From: an uncultured Oscillospiraceae bacterium
Lineage (GTDB): Bacteria > Bacillota > Clostridia > Oscillospirales > Oscillospiraceae
DNA: 55,206 nucleotides
Direction: 5' to 3'
Assembly: GCA_934572335.1 (NCBI GenBank)
Contig: CAKTKU010000014.1
Location: 1-55,206 of the forward strand
Shown here: positions 14,837-23,626 of the stretch, in pieces
How the letters are laid out: each line of letters starts with the position of its first letter
Numbering within the stretch: the stretch's first letter is position 1
The notes under the pieces: generated by a model
Seen by the model: the letters and a program-made list of their open reading frames with translations, nothing else
Databases searched by the model: none
What the model was told of the DNA's origin: nothing
Program-made: the position numbers and the translations under genes

Positions 14837-16219
14837 ATGCGTAGACATTTCGTTTCCCATTCACATTCGCACGCGATAGAGATGACCTCCGGCTCCATAT
14901 GGAGGAACCTGCTGGTGTTCAGCCTTCCGCTGATACTCGCGCAGGTGCTGCAGGTGCTCTTCAATCTGAGCGATGTGGCGGTCGCGGGCAAGTTTGCCGA
15001 CTATAAGGCGCTGGGCGCCGTCGGGTCGACGTCGCTACTGGTGTCGCTGTTCATCGGGTTTCTGCTGGGCATGGGCAACGGCGTGAACGTGTGCGCCGCG
15101 CGCCGCCTCGGCGCGGGCGACGCGCGCGGGACGGAGCGGACGGTGTGCTCGTCGTTCGTGATGTGCGTGCTCATCGGCGTCATGGTTGGCGTGCTGTGCT
15201 TTGTGTTCTCCCGCCCGCTGCTGGAGCTTCTGCGCACGAAGGATGAGTTCATCGACGGGGCGGAGCTGTACCTGAAGATTTACGCACTGGGCATGCCCGC
15301 GATGGGGATATTCAACTTCGGCAACGGCGTGCTGAGCGCATGCGGCGAAACGAAGCGCCCGCTGACATATCTGACGATCGCGGGCGTGCTGAATGTCATC
15401 CTCAACCTCTTCTTCGTCATCGTCTGCGGCAAGGCGGCGGACGGCGTCGCCATCGCCAGCGTCATTTCCGAATACCTCTCCGCGTTTCTCATTGTGCGCC
15501 ATCTCGTCATGCGGCGCGACTCATGCCGTCTGCGCTTTTCGCGCGCATACATAGACGCCGACTGCTGCCGCAGCGTGCTGATGCTGGGCATCCCGTCCGG
15601 CATACAGAGTGCGATCTTCGCCGTGGCGAACCTCTTTGTGCAGTCGGGCGTCAACTCGTTCGACGCGATGCTCGTCTCCGGCAACTCCGCCGCCGCGAAC
15701 GCCGATACGCTCATCTATAACGTGATGGCGGCGTTCTATGTGGGCTGTTCAAGCTTTGTCAGCCGCAACCTCGGCGCGGGGAAGCACGACCGCGTGAAAA
15801 AGAGCTACGTCGTGGGGCTGGTGTATTCCTTCGCCGTGGGCTCGCTGCTGGGCGGGCTGCTGCTGATCTTCGGGCGGGAGTTTTTGTCCGTGTTCGCAAA
15901 CGAGCCGGAGGTCATCGAATGCGGGATGGAGCGCATACACATCATGGGCTGGTCCTACGCCATATCGGCGTTCATGGACTGCACCATCGCCGCGTCGCGC
16001 GGCATCGGCAAGGCAGTCGTGCCGACGGTGATCGTGATCCTCGGCTCGTGCGTGTTCCGCGTGGCATGGGTGTACACGGTGTTTGCGTACTTCCGCACGA
16101 TAACGTCGCTGTATCTGCTGTACAGCTTCTCGTGGGTGATAACGGCGACCGCGGAGATAACGTACTTTGTCATATGCTACAAGCGCATTGTAAAGCTCGC
16201 CGAAAGCGGCGTGCATTGA
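14837..16219 (+). CDS. MATE family efflux transporter (second of tandem pair)
   Basis: 460 aa, about 12 membrane segments, with the MATE hallmarks N-L-S-D-V-A-V-A-G-K and G-M-G-N-G-V-N-V in the first half. The cytoplasmic N-terminus has a histidine/serine-rich H-S-H-S-H. Ribosome site ATGAGGTG. The two MATE genes differ clearly in sequence, so the duplication is old or they were recruited separately. They may work as partners or have distinct substrates. Confidence 0.9.
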   Translation: MRRHFVSHSHSHAIEMTSGSIWRNLLVFSLPLILAQVLQVLFNLSDVAVAGKFADYKALGAVGSTSLLVSLFIGFLLGMGNGVNVCAARRLGAGDARGTERTVCSSFVMCVLIGVMVGVLCFVFSRPLLELLRTKDEFIDGAELYLKIYALGMPAMGIFNFGNGVLSACGETKRPLTYLTIAGVLNVILNLFFVIVCGKAADGVAIASVISEYLSAFLIVRHLVMRRDSCRLRFSRAYIDADCCRSVLMLGIPSGIQSAIFAVANLFVQSGVNSFDAMLVSGNSAAANADTLIYNVMAAFYVGCSSFVSRNLGAGKHDRVKKSYVVGLVYSFAVGSLLGGLLLIFGREFLSVFANEPEVIECGMERIHIMGWSYAISAFMDCTIAASRGIGKAVVPTVIVILGSCVFRVAWVYTVFAYFRTITSLYLLYSFSWVITATAEITYFVICYKRIVKLAESGVH

Positions 16220-16222
16220 AAC

Positions 16223-16249
16223 GGCGGCAGCCTTTTGTGGGCTGCCGCC
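16223..16249 (+). terminator. Hairpin after the MATE operon
   Basis: A 10-bp GC stem (GGCGGCAGCC / GGCTGCCGCC) with a 7-nt loop directly after the second MATE stop codon. The tail is weak in T. Confidence 0.6.
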
Positions 16250-16291
16250 CCATTTGTTAGCGCTAAGTATTTTACCCTACTTATCCAGCAA

Positions 16292-16324
16292 ACGGGCTGC
16301 CTCACATGATTTGAGGCAGCCCGT
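16292..16324 (+). terminator. Second terminator after the MATE operon
   Basis: A perfect 13-bp stem (ACGGGCTGCCTCA and its complement) with a 7-nt loop, followed by a TA/T-rich tail ending in TTTTT. It also stands between the converging MATE and solute-binding protein genes. Confidence 0.8.
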
Positions 16325-16338
16325 TCTATATATTTTTC

Positions 16339-17685
16339 TCAGTTGAGCTTGATGGCGGACTCGATCGCGGCATGAGCGGTCATCTTGCCGGTGACGACGT
16401 CCTGAATGCTGTCGAAGAGTTCGCTCCTGGTCTCGTCCGTGACGGTGTCCTGCACCGCGCCGGAGACGGCGGTAATACTGGCGTTCGCATCAGCTGCGGA
16501 CTGCTGAAGCCCGTTGAGCCCGGAGGGCTTAGCACCGTTCGCGAGCGCGGTGAGATCGGTTGTGACGAAGGTGCTGAGCACGTCGTCAGATGTGAGGTAT
16601 GAGACAAACCCAACAGCGGCGTCACGCTTTGCGGGGTCGTTCCATGCCTTCTCGGTGATGAAATAGCCCATGGAGATGCCGCCTATGGTCTCGGTCGCCT
16701 TGCGCCCGCCCTTTGCGGGAACGCAGGAGATGACATAGTTATCCAGCTCATCGCCGTAGTTCTCCGTGAAGCAGTCGACCCTCCATGACCCATCGATGCG
16801 GAATGCAGCCGCACCCTGCCCGAACATATCGACGGTCTCGTCATCATCGGCGGTGAGGGTATTTCTGGGGAAGAAACCGCGCTCGTAAAGCTCCTTTATA
16901 TCGTCCAGCGCGGCGATCCACTTTGCGGAGACCTCATCCTCGGCAAGCTTGCCGTCCGCGTCAAGTGTGGGTACAGCGAGCTGGTTTTCCACGGTGCCGT
17001 TATTCATGACGGCGAACTCAAACCAAAAGTCGGGTGCATCGGCTAGCGAGCATGCGATGGGGATATAGCCGTTGTCGAGAATGATCTGGCAGTCGGCAAG
17101 GAACTGCTCCCATGTGTAGTCAGCACCTGGGACGGCAACACCGCAGGAATCAAGCACGGACTTGTTGACGAACATGTTCTCCCAGAAGCCGTAGGACGGG
17201 ACGGCGTAATTCTTGCCGTCGGCGGCAGCAGGCATCATGCTGTCCTTCATGTTGGCGGCATAGTCGGGGTACTCGGCACGGACGGTATCGATGGAGACGA
17301 CCTTCCCGGCGGAGATGAGCGGTTCGGCGTCGGCATTGGTGAAAAACAAGAGCACGTCAGGCTCAGCGCCGGTCTCGAAGTCAGCGAGGACCTTCGCCTT
17401 CCACGCCTCGCTGGCGGCAGCAGAAGCGTCGTTGACGGTGCTGCCGGTCGCTGCCTCGTAACCTGCGACAGCCTGCTCATAGCTCCGGCGGCTGCCGTCG
17501 CCGACACCGTAAGATGTGACGACATTGATGGTGACGGGCTCCTCCGCCGCCTCGACGGGAGCTGCGTCAGCGGCAGCGTCGGTCGCGGGCGTTGCAGTAT
17601 CGTCAGCGGGAACGGCAGTCCGTCCGCAGGCGCACAGCGCGAATACCGTGACGAGCGCAAGAAGCATCGCTGACAGTCTTTTCAT
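16339..17685 (-). CDS. Extracellular solute-binding lipoprotein (ABC family 1)
   Basis: 448 aa. A type II signal peptide with lipobox L-C-A-C puts the lipid-modified cysteine near residue 20, followed by an Ala/Pro/Asp/Thr linker to about 50. The rest is a family 1 solute-binding fold (sugar type), with G-I-S-M-G-Y-F-I in the C-lobe. It would deliver a carbohydrate or related solute to an ABC importer on the outer membrane face. No permease or ATPase gene is adjacent, so it is an orphan here. Start has AGGAG six bases upstream. Confidence 0.88.
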   Translation of the reverse strand: MKRLSAMLLALVTVFALCACGRTAVPADDTATPATDAAADAAPVEAAEEPVTINVVTSYGVGDGSRRSYEQAVAGYEAATGSTVNDASAAASEAWKAKVLADFETGAEPDVLLFFTNADAEPLISAGKVVSIDTVRAEYPDYAANMKDSMMPAAADGKNYAVPSYGFWENMFVNKSVLDSCGVAVPGADYTWEQFLADCQIILDNGYIPIACSLADAPDFWFEFAVMNNGTVENQLAVPTLDADGKLAEDEVSAKWIAALDDIKELYERGFFPRNTLTADDDETVDMFGQGAAAFRIDGSWRVDCFTENYGDELDNYVISCVPAKGGRKATETIGGISMGYFITEKAWNDPAKRDAAVGFVSYLTSDDVLSTFVTTDLTALANGAKPSGLNGLQQSAADANASITAVSGAVQDTVTDETRSELFDSIQDVVTGKMTAHAAIESAIKLN

Positions 17686-17760
17686 GTTTTTTCTCCTAAC
17701 ATATAAAATCTTTCGGTCAACACTCCACCTATAACTGCGGCGCGCCGGTAATGTGCGTTT

Positions 17761-19173
17761 TTACAGCTTCAGAAACTCTCTCCACCGCGCAATATACCCC
17801 TGCGCGGTCTCGTCGGTCTCCGCCTCCGCCGCCATGCGCAGCAGCGGCTCCGTGCCGGAGAAGCGGCAGATGACCCAGCTGCCGTCCTTGAAATAGACCT
17901 TGCAGCCGTCCTCGCGGCTGATATGGTTGACGTTTTCAAACGCCGGGCACGCCATCTGCTCAAAGAGCAGCGACTGAAGCTCCGCCTTGCGCTCATGCGT
18001 CATGGTGAACGACGCCTCGGCGTAAGCAAGCTCGCCGTAGAGCGCGCAGATCTCCTCATAAAGCTCAGAGAGCTTCTTGCCCGTGACGGCCAGCATCTCC
18101 ACAAGAAGTGCCGCGGCGTATATGCCGTCCTTGCCGGAAATATGCCCCTTCACCGCAAGACCGCCGGACGATTCGCCGCCGATTATCGCGCCTGTCTCCG
18201 TCATCTTCGCGGAGACGTATTTGAACCCGACAGGTACCTCGTAGCATTTCTGCCCCAGCCCCTCCGCCACGCGGTCGAGCAGGTGCGTGGTGGAATTATT
18301 GCGCACGCACGGCCCGCTCCACCCGCGGTACTTCACAAGATAGTAGTACAGCAGCACGAGCAGCTTGTTGGGATGGACGAACTGCCCCTTGTCGTCGATA
18401 ACGCCGAGACGGTCAGCGTCGCCGTCGGTGGCGATGCCGAGATCGCAGCGGTAGCGGTCGAGCACGACGGCGGAGAGCGGTCCCATCGTCTCCTCGTTCG
18501 GGGCGGGCAGCTTCCCGCCGAAGAGCGTGTCGTGCCGGTCGTGGATTATCTCAAGATCGCACCGGCAGGTCATGAGTATCATGCTCAGGCAGGTCTGGCT
18601 CACGCCGTACATGGGGTCGAGCGCTATTCTCAGCTGAGCCTTTTTTATCGCCTCAACATCTATAGAGGCAAGGATGCTGTCGATATACTCATTCGAGGGG
18701 TTGTTCTCCGTGACCATGCCGCGCTCAAGCGCCGTGTCATAGTCCACGCTCTTCACGTCTTCCTCGGTGAGCTTTGCGATCTCGGCCTCTATCTTCGCGG
18801 TGACGGTGCGGTCAGCGTCGCGCCCGCCGGCGGTGAACACCTTTATGCCGTTATATATCGCGGGGTTATGGCTCGCCGTGACCGCCATGCCGTATGGCAT
18901 ATTGCGCGTTTTCACCACGAACATCATCAGCGGCGTGGGCGAGGAGCGGTTGATCATGTACACGCGGAAGCCGTACCCCGCGAGCACCTCCGCCGCCCAG
19001 TGCGCCGACTCCTTGGAGAGAAAGCGCCGGTCATAGCCCACGCAGATCTCCGCGCCCCCGTGCCCCTCACGAAGCATGAGCTGGCACAGTCCCGCCGTGA
19101 GCAGTCTTATGTTTGCCTTTGTGAATTCGTCCGCGATTATCGCGCGCCATCCGCCGGTTCCGAATCTGACCAT
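17761..19173 (-). CDS. Phosphoglucomutase/phosphomannomutase family enzyme
   Basis: 470 aa, alpha-D-phosphohexomutase superfamily. The phosphoserine loop T-A-S-H-N-P has the catalytic Ser at 101, the metal loop D-G-D-A-D-R lies near 245-250, the sugar-binding loop G-G-E-S-S-G-G near 335-341, and the phosphate-binding loop F-S-G-T-E-P-L-L-R near 439-447. It interconverts hexose 1- and 6-phosphates; glucose versus mannose cannot be decided here. Ribosome site GATGAGG. It lies 75 bp before the solute-binding lipoprotein gene on the same strand and may be co-expressed with it. Confidence 0.92.
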   Translation of the reverse strand: MVRFGTGGWRAIIADEFTKANIRLLTAGLCQLMLREGHGGAEICVGYDRRFLSKESAHWAAEVLAGYGFRVYMINRSSPTPLMMFVVKTRNMPYGMAVTASHNPAIYNGIKVFTAGGRDADRTVTAKIEAEIAKLTEEDVKSVDYDTALERGMVTENNPSNEYIDSILASIDVEAIKKAQLRIALDPMYGVSQTCLSMILMTCRCDLEIIHDRHDTLFGGKLPAPNEETMGPLSAVVLDRYRCDLGIATDGDADRLGVIDDKGQFVHPNKLLVLLYYYLVKYRGWSGPCVRNNSTTHLLDRVAEGLGQKCYEVPVGFKYVSAKMTETGAIIGGESSGGLAVKGHISGKDGIYAAALLVEMLAVTGKKLSELYEEICALYGELAYAEASFTMTHERKAELQSLLFEQMACPAFENVNHISREDGCKVYFKDGSWVICRFSGTEPLLRMAAEAETDETAQGYIARWREFLKL

Positions 19174-19402
19174 TTTTCTTACCTCATCCCATTATTACTT
19201 CTGCCGTGCACACACCGCTATCGGGCAGCACGGGCAGTTTATCAACAAGTCTGCCGTCGGCGCAGTACGCCCAGCTGTTCTCCTCATATTGTCCATCTAA
19301 AGTATATCATTCCCGCGCGCCCTTTTCAATGCGCCGTTGTTCACATACGCGCTCTTTTTTTATTTTCTCCCATGTGGTATATTAGGTGCGGAAGTGATGT
19401 AT

Positions 19403-20152
19403 ATGGACAGCAAAAACAGCAGGCGGCGCGCTGTCGGCGTCGTCCTGCTGGTGATATATGTATTGATCTGCGCCGCGCTCGCGGTGTGGCAGTTTGCCTC
19501 CGGCGTGAAAACACTGCGCGCCATGCGCGCGGCAGGAACGGAGGCGGAGGATATACTGCCCTCCGCCTCTCCCGCGCTGTCAGCAGAGCCAACACCGTCG
19601 CCCGCCGCATCGCCCGCCGCCACGGCGTGCGTACATTCCTACGGGGAGTGGGTCACGGTCGTGCCGGCCACGGCGACCTCTAACGGGCTGGATTCGCGCG
19701 AGTGCGTATACTGCGGCGCGGTGGAGGAGCGCGTCACCAATCCCTCACCCACGATCGACACCTCCCCCGGCAACGAGTCGATAAAAACCATGTTCGCCCT
19801 CATCAACGCCGAACGCACGGCGGCAGGTCTGCCGGAGGTATATTACTGCGATGATATTCAGCCCGCCGCGGATCTGCGCGCGGCGGAGCTGAACGAATAC
19901 TACGACATGCAGCATAACCGCCCCGACGGGCGCGAGGCGGTCACGGTGTTCGCCGACCTCGGCATCACCTACACCATGGCGGGCGAAAACTACACTCTCG
20001 GTCCGCCGACGGCGGAGCTTGCTATGGAGGCGTTCATGAACTCCGAGGGACACCGCGCGCTCATTCTCAACGCCAATGCCGCCGGTGTGGCGCTGTCCGT
20101 CGCTCCGAACGACGAGTTCGGGCTGTCGTGGGTACAGATATTTGTGTACTAG
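19403..20152 (+). CDS. Membrane-anchored CAP/SCP-domain protein
   Basis: 249 aa. An N-terminal transmembrane segment (about 11-31) is followed by a low-complexity Ala/Ser/Pro spacer (about 48-75). A clostridial cysteine module follows (H-S-Y-G-E-W ... C-V-Y-C-G, about 76-110), then a CAP (PR-1/SCP) domain with A-G-E-N-Y and E-G-H-R-A motifs. Such proteins are secreted or surface-bound; in spore formers relatives include YkwD-type proteins. Start 19403 is chosen because GGAAG lies eight bases upstream; an ATG six bases earlier is too close. Its last bases overlap the converging gene by four. Confidence 0.82.
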   Translation: MDSKNSRRRAVGVVLLVIYVLICAALAVWQFASGVKTLRAMRAAGTEAEDILPSASPALSAEPTPSPAASPAATACVHSYGEWVTVVPATATSNGLDSRECVYCGAVEERVTNPSPTIDTSPGNESIKTMFALINAERTAAGLPEVYYCDDIQPAADLRAAELNEYYDMQHNRPDGREAVTVFADLGITYTMAGENYTLGPPTAELAMEAFMNSEGHRALILNANAAGVALSVAPNDEFGLSWVQIFVY

Positions 20153-20529
20153 CCTATCACCCCCGTCAGCCACAGCGCGAGTGCCGCCGCCGCGGCGATG
20201 AGAACGAAAAGGACGATGCGCGCGATGAGCGCCGCGCCGTCCGCGCTCTCGGGAAGCGCCGTGCGGGTGTACTCCTCCGCCGCCTCGCGCGCCTGACGCA
20301 TGAGCGCGGCGCGGCTGACGCCGGACTGGGTGAAATAATCGTCGCGCAGGATGAACACCGCCTCGGAGAACATCCCCTCCGGCGGGTGCACAACAATGAC
20401 ATTGCGCATATTCCCCCGCAGTGCGCCGCCTTGCGGTGCGCGGCGGGGCTTTTTCTGCCCGCGGCGGCAGCGCCGCGCGGACAGCGCGTCCATGAGGTCA
20501 AATATCCCCCGGCGTATCCGCTCTATCAT
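20149..20529 (-). CDS. Small C-terminally anchored membrane protein after spoIIE
   Basis: 126 aa. A basic N-terminus (many Arg/Lys to residue 40), a central segment starting N-V-I-V-V-H-P-P-E-G, and one C-terminal membrane span (about 103-124, alanine/leucine-rich). Its start overlaps the spoIIE stop by four bases (ATGA), so the two are translationally coupled. I recognise no family. The position suggests a sporulation or SpoIIE-linked role, but this is inference. Confidence 0.7.
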   Translation of the reverse strand: MIERIRRGIFDLMDALSARRCRRGQKKPRRAPQGGALRGNMRNVIVVHPPEGMFSEAVFILRDDYFTQSGVSRAALMRQAREAAEEYTRTALPESADGAALIARIVLFVLIAAAAALALWLTGVIG

Positions 20530-22856
20530 ACGCGCTCCTCCACCCGCACAGTGACGACCGTCATGTCGTCGTTCGCGCCGTAGAGCTTTTCCGCCTCCTT
20601 CAGCGTTGAGCGCGCGAGCGCCTTCATGTCCTCAAAGCCCTTGCCGAGCAGATTTTTTATCCACTCGTCGTCCGTGTCCACTATCACGCCGTCCGACGCG
20701 ATGACGGCGGTGCACCCCGGCTTGAGACGCATGCGCACGATGTCCGGCGCTGTCCCCTCCCCGGCGTCCAGCCCCGCGGCAAGGGTCTCTCCCTTTATGC
20801 GGTGCACGCCCTTGGGCGAGCTGACGTACGACGGCGCCGCGCCGTATTTATAAAAGCTCGTGTCCCCGGTGAATAGGTCGACGCACATGAGATCCACCGT
20901 GGCATAGCCCCAGCTGTCCTGACTTTTCAGCAGCATGACGGAGTTGAGTATCTTCATCGCGGCGGCCGGGTCAACGCCGGAGCGCAGGAATTTTTCAAGG
21001 ATAGCGACGACCTCGCCGCTGTCGCGCGCCGCCTCGTCGCCCGTCCCCATCCCGTCGGAGAGGATGACGCACAGCACGCCCTCGTCGGTTTTGAAATACG
21101 TCCCCTTGTCGCCGCTGACCTTTTCTCCTCGCTTTTTCATCGCCGCGATGCCCACCGACACCGCCAGCGGCTCCGCCTCCAGCAGCGTCAAGCGCGAGAG
21201 CGCGCCGTCCTCCTCCGTCGGCAGGCACAGCCGCACGCCGACGACGGCGGAGAGGCGCTCCAGATAGTCCGGGTGCTTTGTCAGCGGGGTCAGCCGCCCG
21301 CTCTCTATCACGACGCGAACGCGCCCGCTCCCGTCGCGGTACACCGCCGCCTCCGCGTCGATGTCAAGGCTCCTGAGATAGCGCACGAGCCTCCGCTCCG
21401 CCAGCGGGTCCGAGCCGCTGAGACTGCCCAGCTCCTCCGCCACGCGCGAGAGCACCTCCGCAATGTCGCTGTACACCTCCCATGCGACACTGCGGCTCTC
21501 CTTGAGATGCGCCCTCAGCGCCCGCCGGTAGGACAGCGCCCTCAGCTCGCCGTTCACCGCCGCGACGAAGGCATCCATCCCCTCGCAGCGCTCGCGGAAG
21601 TACCCCGGAAGGTCGAGCGCGGTGAGCGTGCCGTGCTCGGTCATGGCGTGGGTCGCGTCGTTCATGGCGGAGAGCGTGTCCATATACTCCGTGTTCCAGC
21701 AGCGGTTTTTGTACTTGCACCTGACGCAGACCTCGTCCGCCGCGCGGTCGAATACACGCGCGATGTTCTCGTCGTTATACGGCTCCTCAACGTTTTTGCG
21801 CACTGTCTCCACAAGGTCGGCATAAGCCTCGCTCAGGTTTTTCACGCGCCCCGCCACGAAGCGCCGCAGCCCGGTCTCCCCAGTGCCGCGCTCCGTATAT
21901 TGCAGCATCAGCCCAACGCCGTTGAGCCACGACGCGGGCAGCAGCATGAAAACCGCGCACGCGCTGCCCGTCTCTATCCCGACGCTCAGCCATCGTCCCG
22001 CGTCCCACGCGCACACGACCGCCAGCGCCATGCCGAGGAGGAAAGAGAGCGCGAATACCACGCGCCCATGCTTGCCGAACACACCCGACAGCAGCCCCGC
22101 GAACGCATATGCCATCGTGTAAAACGGCGCGAGTGCGCAGGACATATCCATCGCCAGCCCCAGCACCGTGCCGACCGCCGCGCCCGTGAGCATTCCGCCC
22201 TTCATCGCCGAGGTCATCACCAGCACCAGCGCCGCCGCGCGCCCGACGGACACCGTGCCCGCCACGGTCACGCGCGCAAAGCTCATCAGTACGCACGCCG
22301 CCATTATCATTGCCGACACGCTGTGGCGCAGCTCCGCCGTCTCCGTCGTGCGCAGGTCGTTCGACAGCGCCTCGCGGAAGAAATACGCGCCGCCGAAGGC
22401 GAGCGCCGTCTCCAGAAACAGCTGTGCATAGAGCGGTACCGTCCCCGGCGCGGCAGAAAAGCTGCCGAGAAAGCCCGTCAGCGCCATGACCGCCGCCGCG
22501 GCACACGGCATGAAGAAATCCCGCTTGTATGCCGCAAGCTCCTGAAACACGAACGCCACCGTGTATACAAGCACCGACGCCGCGACATAGCGTATGCCCC
22601 ACTCCACGCCGCCGCTGAGAACATACCCCAGCGACGCGCCCACAAGCGCGAACACTCCGCTCAGCCCCGCGCCGGAGCACGCCACCATCGCCATCCCCAG
22701 CGGCGCGCCTCCGCCGCCGACACGCGCGCACGACATCATCATGCCAAGCCCCATGTACACCGCGCACCGCGCCGCCATATAAAACCGCGGGTCGACCCGC
22801 CGCCGCGCCGCCGCGCCGGTGAGCTCCGCCAGCTTACCCAGACCTCCTGTTTGCAT
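20526..22856 (-). CDS. spoIIE: Stage II sporulation protein E (PP2C phosphatase)
   Basis: 776 aa. About ten membrane segments in residues 25-315 precede a linker (about 330-560) with a cysteine cluster C-V-R-C-K-Y-K-N-R-C-W, then a PPM/PP2C phosphatase domain (about 560-770). The metal-binding acids lie in L-S-D-G-M-G-T-G and A-S-D-G-V near the end. SpoIIE dephosphorylates SpoIIAA at the asymmetric septum, so releasing sigma-F in the forespore. Length and order match the family. GGAGGGG precedes the start, and the leader on the minus strand is AT-rich. Its presence argues that the organism belongs to an endospore-forming lineage. Confidence 0.93.
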   Translation of the reverse strand: MQTGGLGKLAELTGAAARRRVDPRFYMAARCAVYMGLGMMMSCARVGGGGAPLGMAMVACSGAGLSGVFALVGASLGYVLSGGVEWGIRYVAASVLVYTVAFVFQELAAYKRDFFMPCAAAAVMALTGFLGSFSAAPGTVPLYAQLFLETALAFGGAYFFREALSNDLRTTETAELRHSVSAMIMAACVLMSFARVTVAGTVSVGRAAALVLVMTSAMKGGMLTGAAVGTVLGLAMDMSCALAPFYTMAYAFAGLLSGVFGKHGRVVFALSFLLGMALAVVCAWDAGRWLSVGIETGSACAVFMLLPASWLNGVGLMLQYTERGTGETGLRRFVAGRVKNLSEAYADLVETVRKNVEEPYNDENIARVFDRAADEVCVRCKYKNRCWNTEYMDTLSAMNDATHAMTEHGTLTALDLPGYFRERCEGMDAFVAAVNGELRALSYRRALRAHLKESRSVAWEVYSDIAEVLSRVAEELGSLSGSDPLAERRLVRYLRSLDIDAEAAVYRDGSGRVRVVIESGRLTPLTKHPDYLERLSAVVGVRLCLPTEEDGALSRLTLLEAEPLAVSVGIAAMKKRGEKVSGDKGTYFKTDEGVLCVILSDGMGTGDEAARDSGEVVAILEKFLRSGVDPAAAMKILNSVMLLKSQDSWGYATVDLMCVDLFTGDTSFYKYGAAPSYVSSPKGVHRIKGETLAAGLDAGEGTAPDIVRMRLKPGCTAVIASDGVIVDTDDEWIKNLLGKGFEDMKALARSTLKEAEKLYGANDDMTVVTVRVEERV

Positions 22857-23064
22857 TTCCGCCCCTCCGTTTAGGTTTACATAAGTTAATAATTATTATA
22901 GTTATGTAATTTAAAGAAGGCTGTCGCTACGCGCTGTAAAAATATATTTCTTTGCGGTGAGAAATGGGTGAAAATGAGCAGCGCGCGGCACGCCATGCCT
23001 TGACAGCGCGCCGCGCGGAGAATATAATCCTTGCAGACATAAGCACTGCACAGGAGGGCGCGAA

Positions 23065-23547
23065 ATGCAGGATTTTACACATTTCAACGATCAGGGCAGA
23101 GCCAGAATGGTGGATGTCGGCGAGAAGCCGGAGAGCGTGCGCACAGCGGTCGCCGCGGGGCGCGTGCTCGTCAATCCCGCGACGTTCGCGCTCATCAGGA
23201 GCGGCGGGATGAAGAAGGGCGACGTGCTGACCGTGGCGCAGGTCGCGGGCGTGATGGGCGCAAAGCGCACACCTGAGCTTATCCCAATGTGCCATCCCGT
23301 GGTTATAGACGGGATAGACCTCGCGCTCTCGCTCGACGAGGAGCGGTGCAGCGTGGAGATACGCGCGACGGTGTCCTGCGCGGGGCGCACGGGCGTTGAG
23401 ATGGAGGCGCTGAGCGCGGTGAGCGCCGCGGCGCTGACGGTGTGCGACATGTGCAAGGCGGTGCAGAAGGACATGGTCATCGCCGACATCCGCCTTCTCA
23501 GCAAGACCGGCGGCGTGCACGGCGACTTCCGCCGCGAGGAAGAATAA
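23065..23547 (+). CDS. moaC: Cyclic pyranopterin monophosphate synthase MoaC
   Basis: 160 aa, full length. Shows T-P-E-L-I-P-M-C-H-P near 69-78 with the active-site histidine, T-G-V-E-M-E-A-L near 110-117, and a lysine-bearing C-terminal segment (D-M-C-K-A-V-Q-K-D). It converts the MoaA product to cyclic pyranopterin monophosphate in molybdenum/tungsten cofactor synthesis. No other moa/mog gene is adjacent. Ribosome site AGGAGGG. Followed by two hairpins. Confidence 0.95.
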   Translation: MQDFTHFNDQGRARMVDVGEKPESVRTAVAAGRVLVNPATFALIRSGGMKKGDVLTVAQVAGVMGAKRTPELIPMCHPVVIDGIDLALSLDEERCSVEIRATVSCAGRTGVEMEALSAVSAAALTVCDMCKAVQKDMVIADIRLLSKTGGVHGDFRREEE

Positions 23548-23555
23548 AAAACTGC

Positions 23556-23589
23556 TCCCCCGGCACGGCCTAACCGCCATGCCGGGGGA
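23556..23589 (+). terminator. GC-rich hairpin after moaC
   Basis: A 10-bp outer stem (TCCCCCGGCA and its complement) plus an inner CGG/CCG pairing. No T-tract follows directly; the real terminator is probably the next hairpin. Confidence 0.5.
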
Positions 23590-23596
23590 ACTTCGC

Positions 23597-23626
23597 GCTC
23601 GGCTCAGCCGAGCCTTTTTGTTTTTT
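23597..23626 (+). terminator. moaC terminator overlapping the proC stop codon
   Basis: A 7-bp stem GCTCGGC / GCCGAGC with loop TCA is followed by CTTTTTGTTTTTT. The loop is the complement of the proC TGA stop codon, so the terminator and the end of proC share sequence. Confidence 0.82.

Noticed and set aside
17923..22874. Long plus-strand frames (586 and 533 codons) opposite the phosphohexomutase and spoIIE
   Set aside because: Both are shadows of well-supported minus-strand genes.
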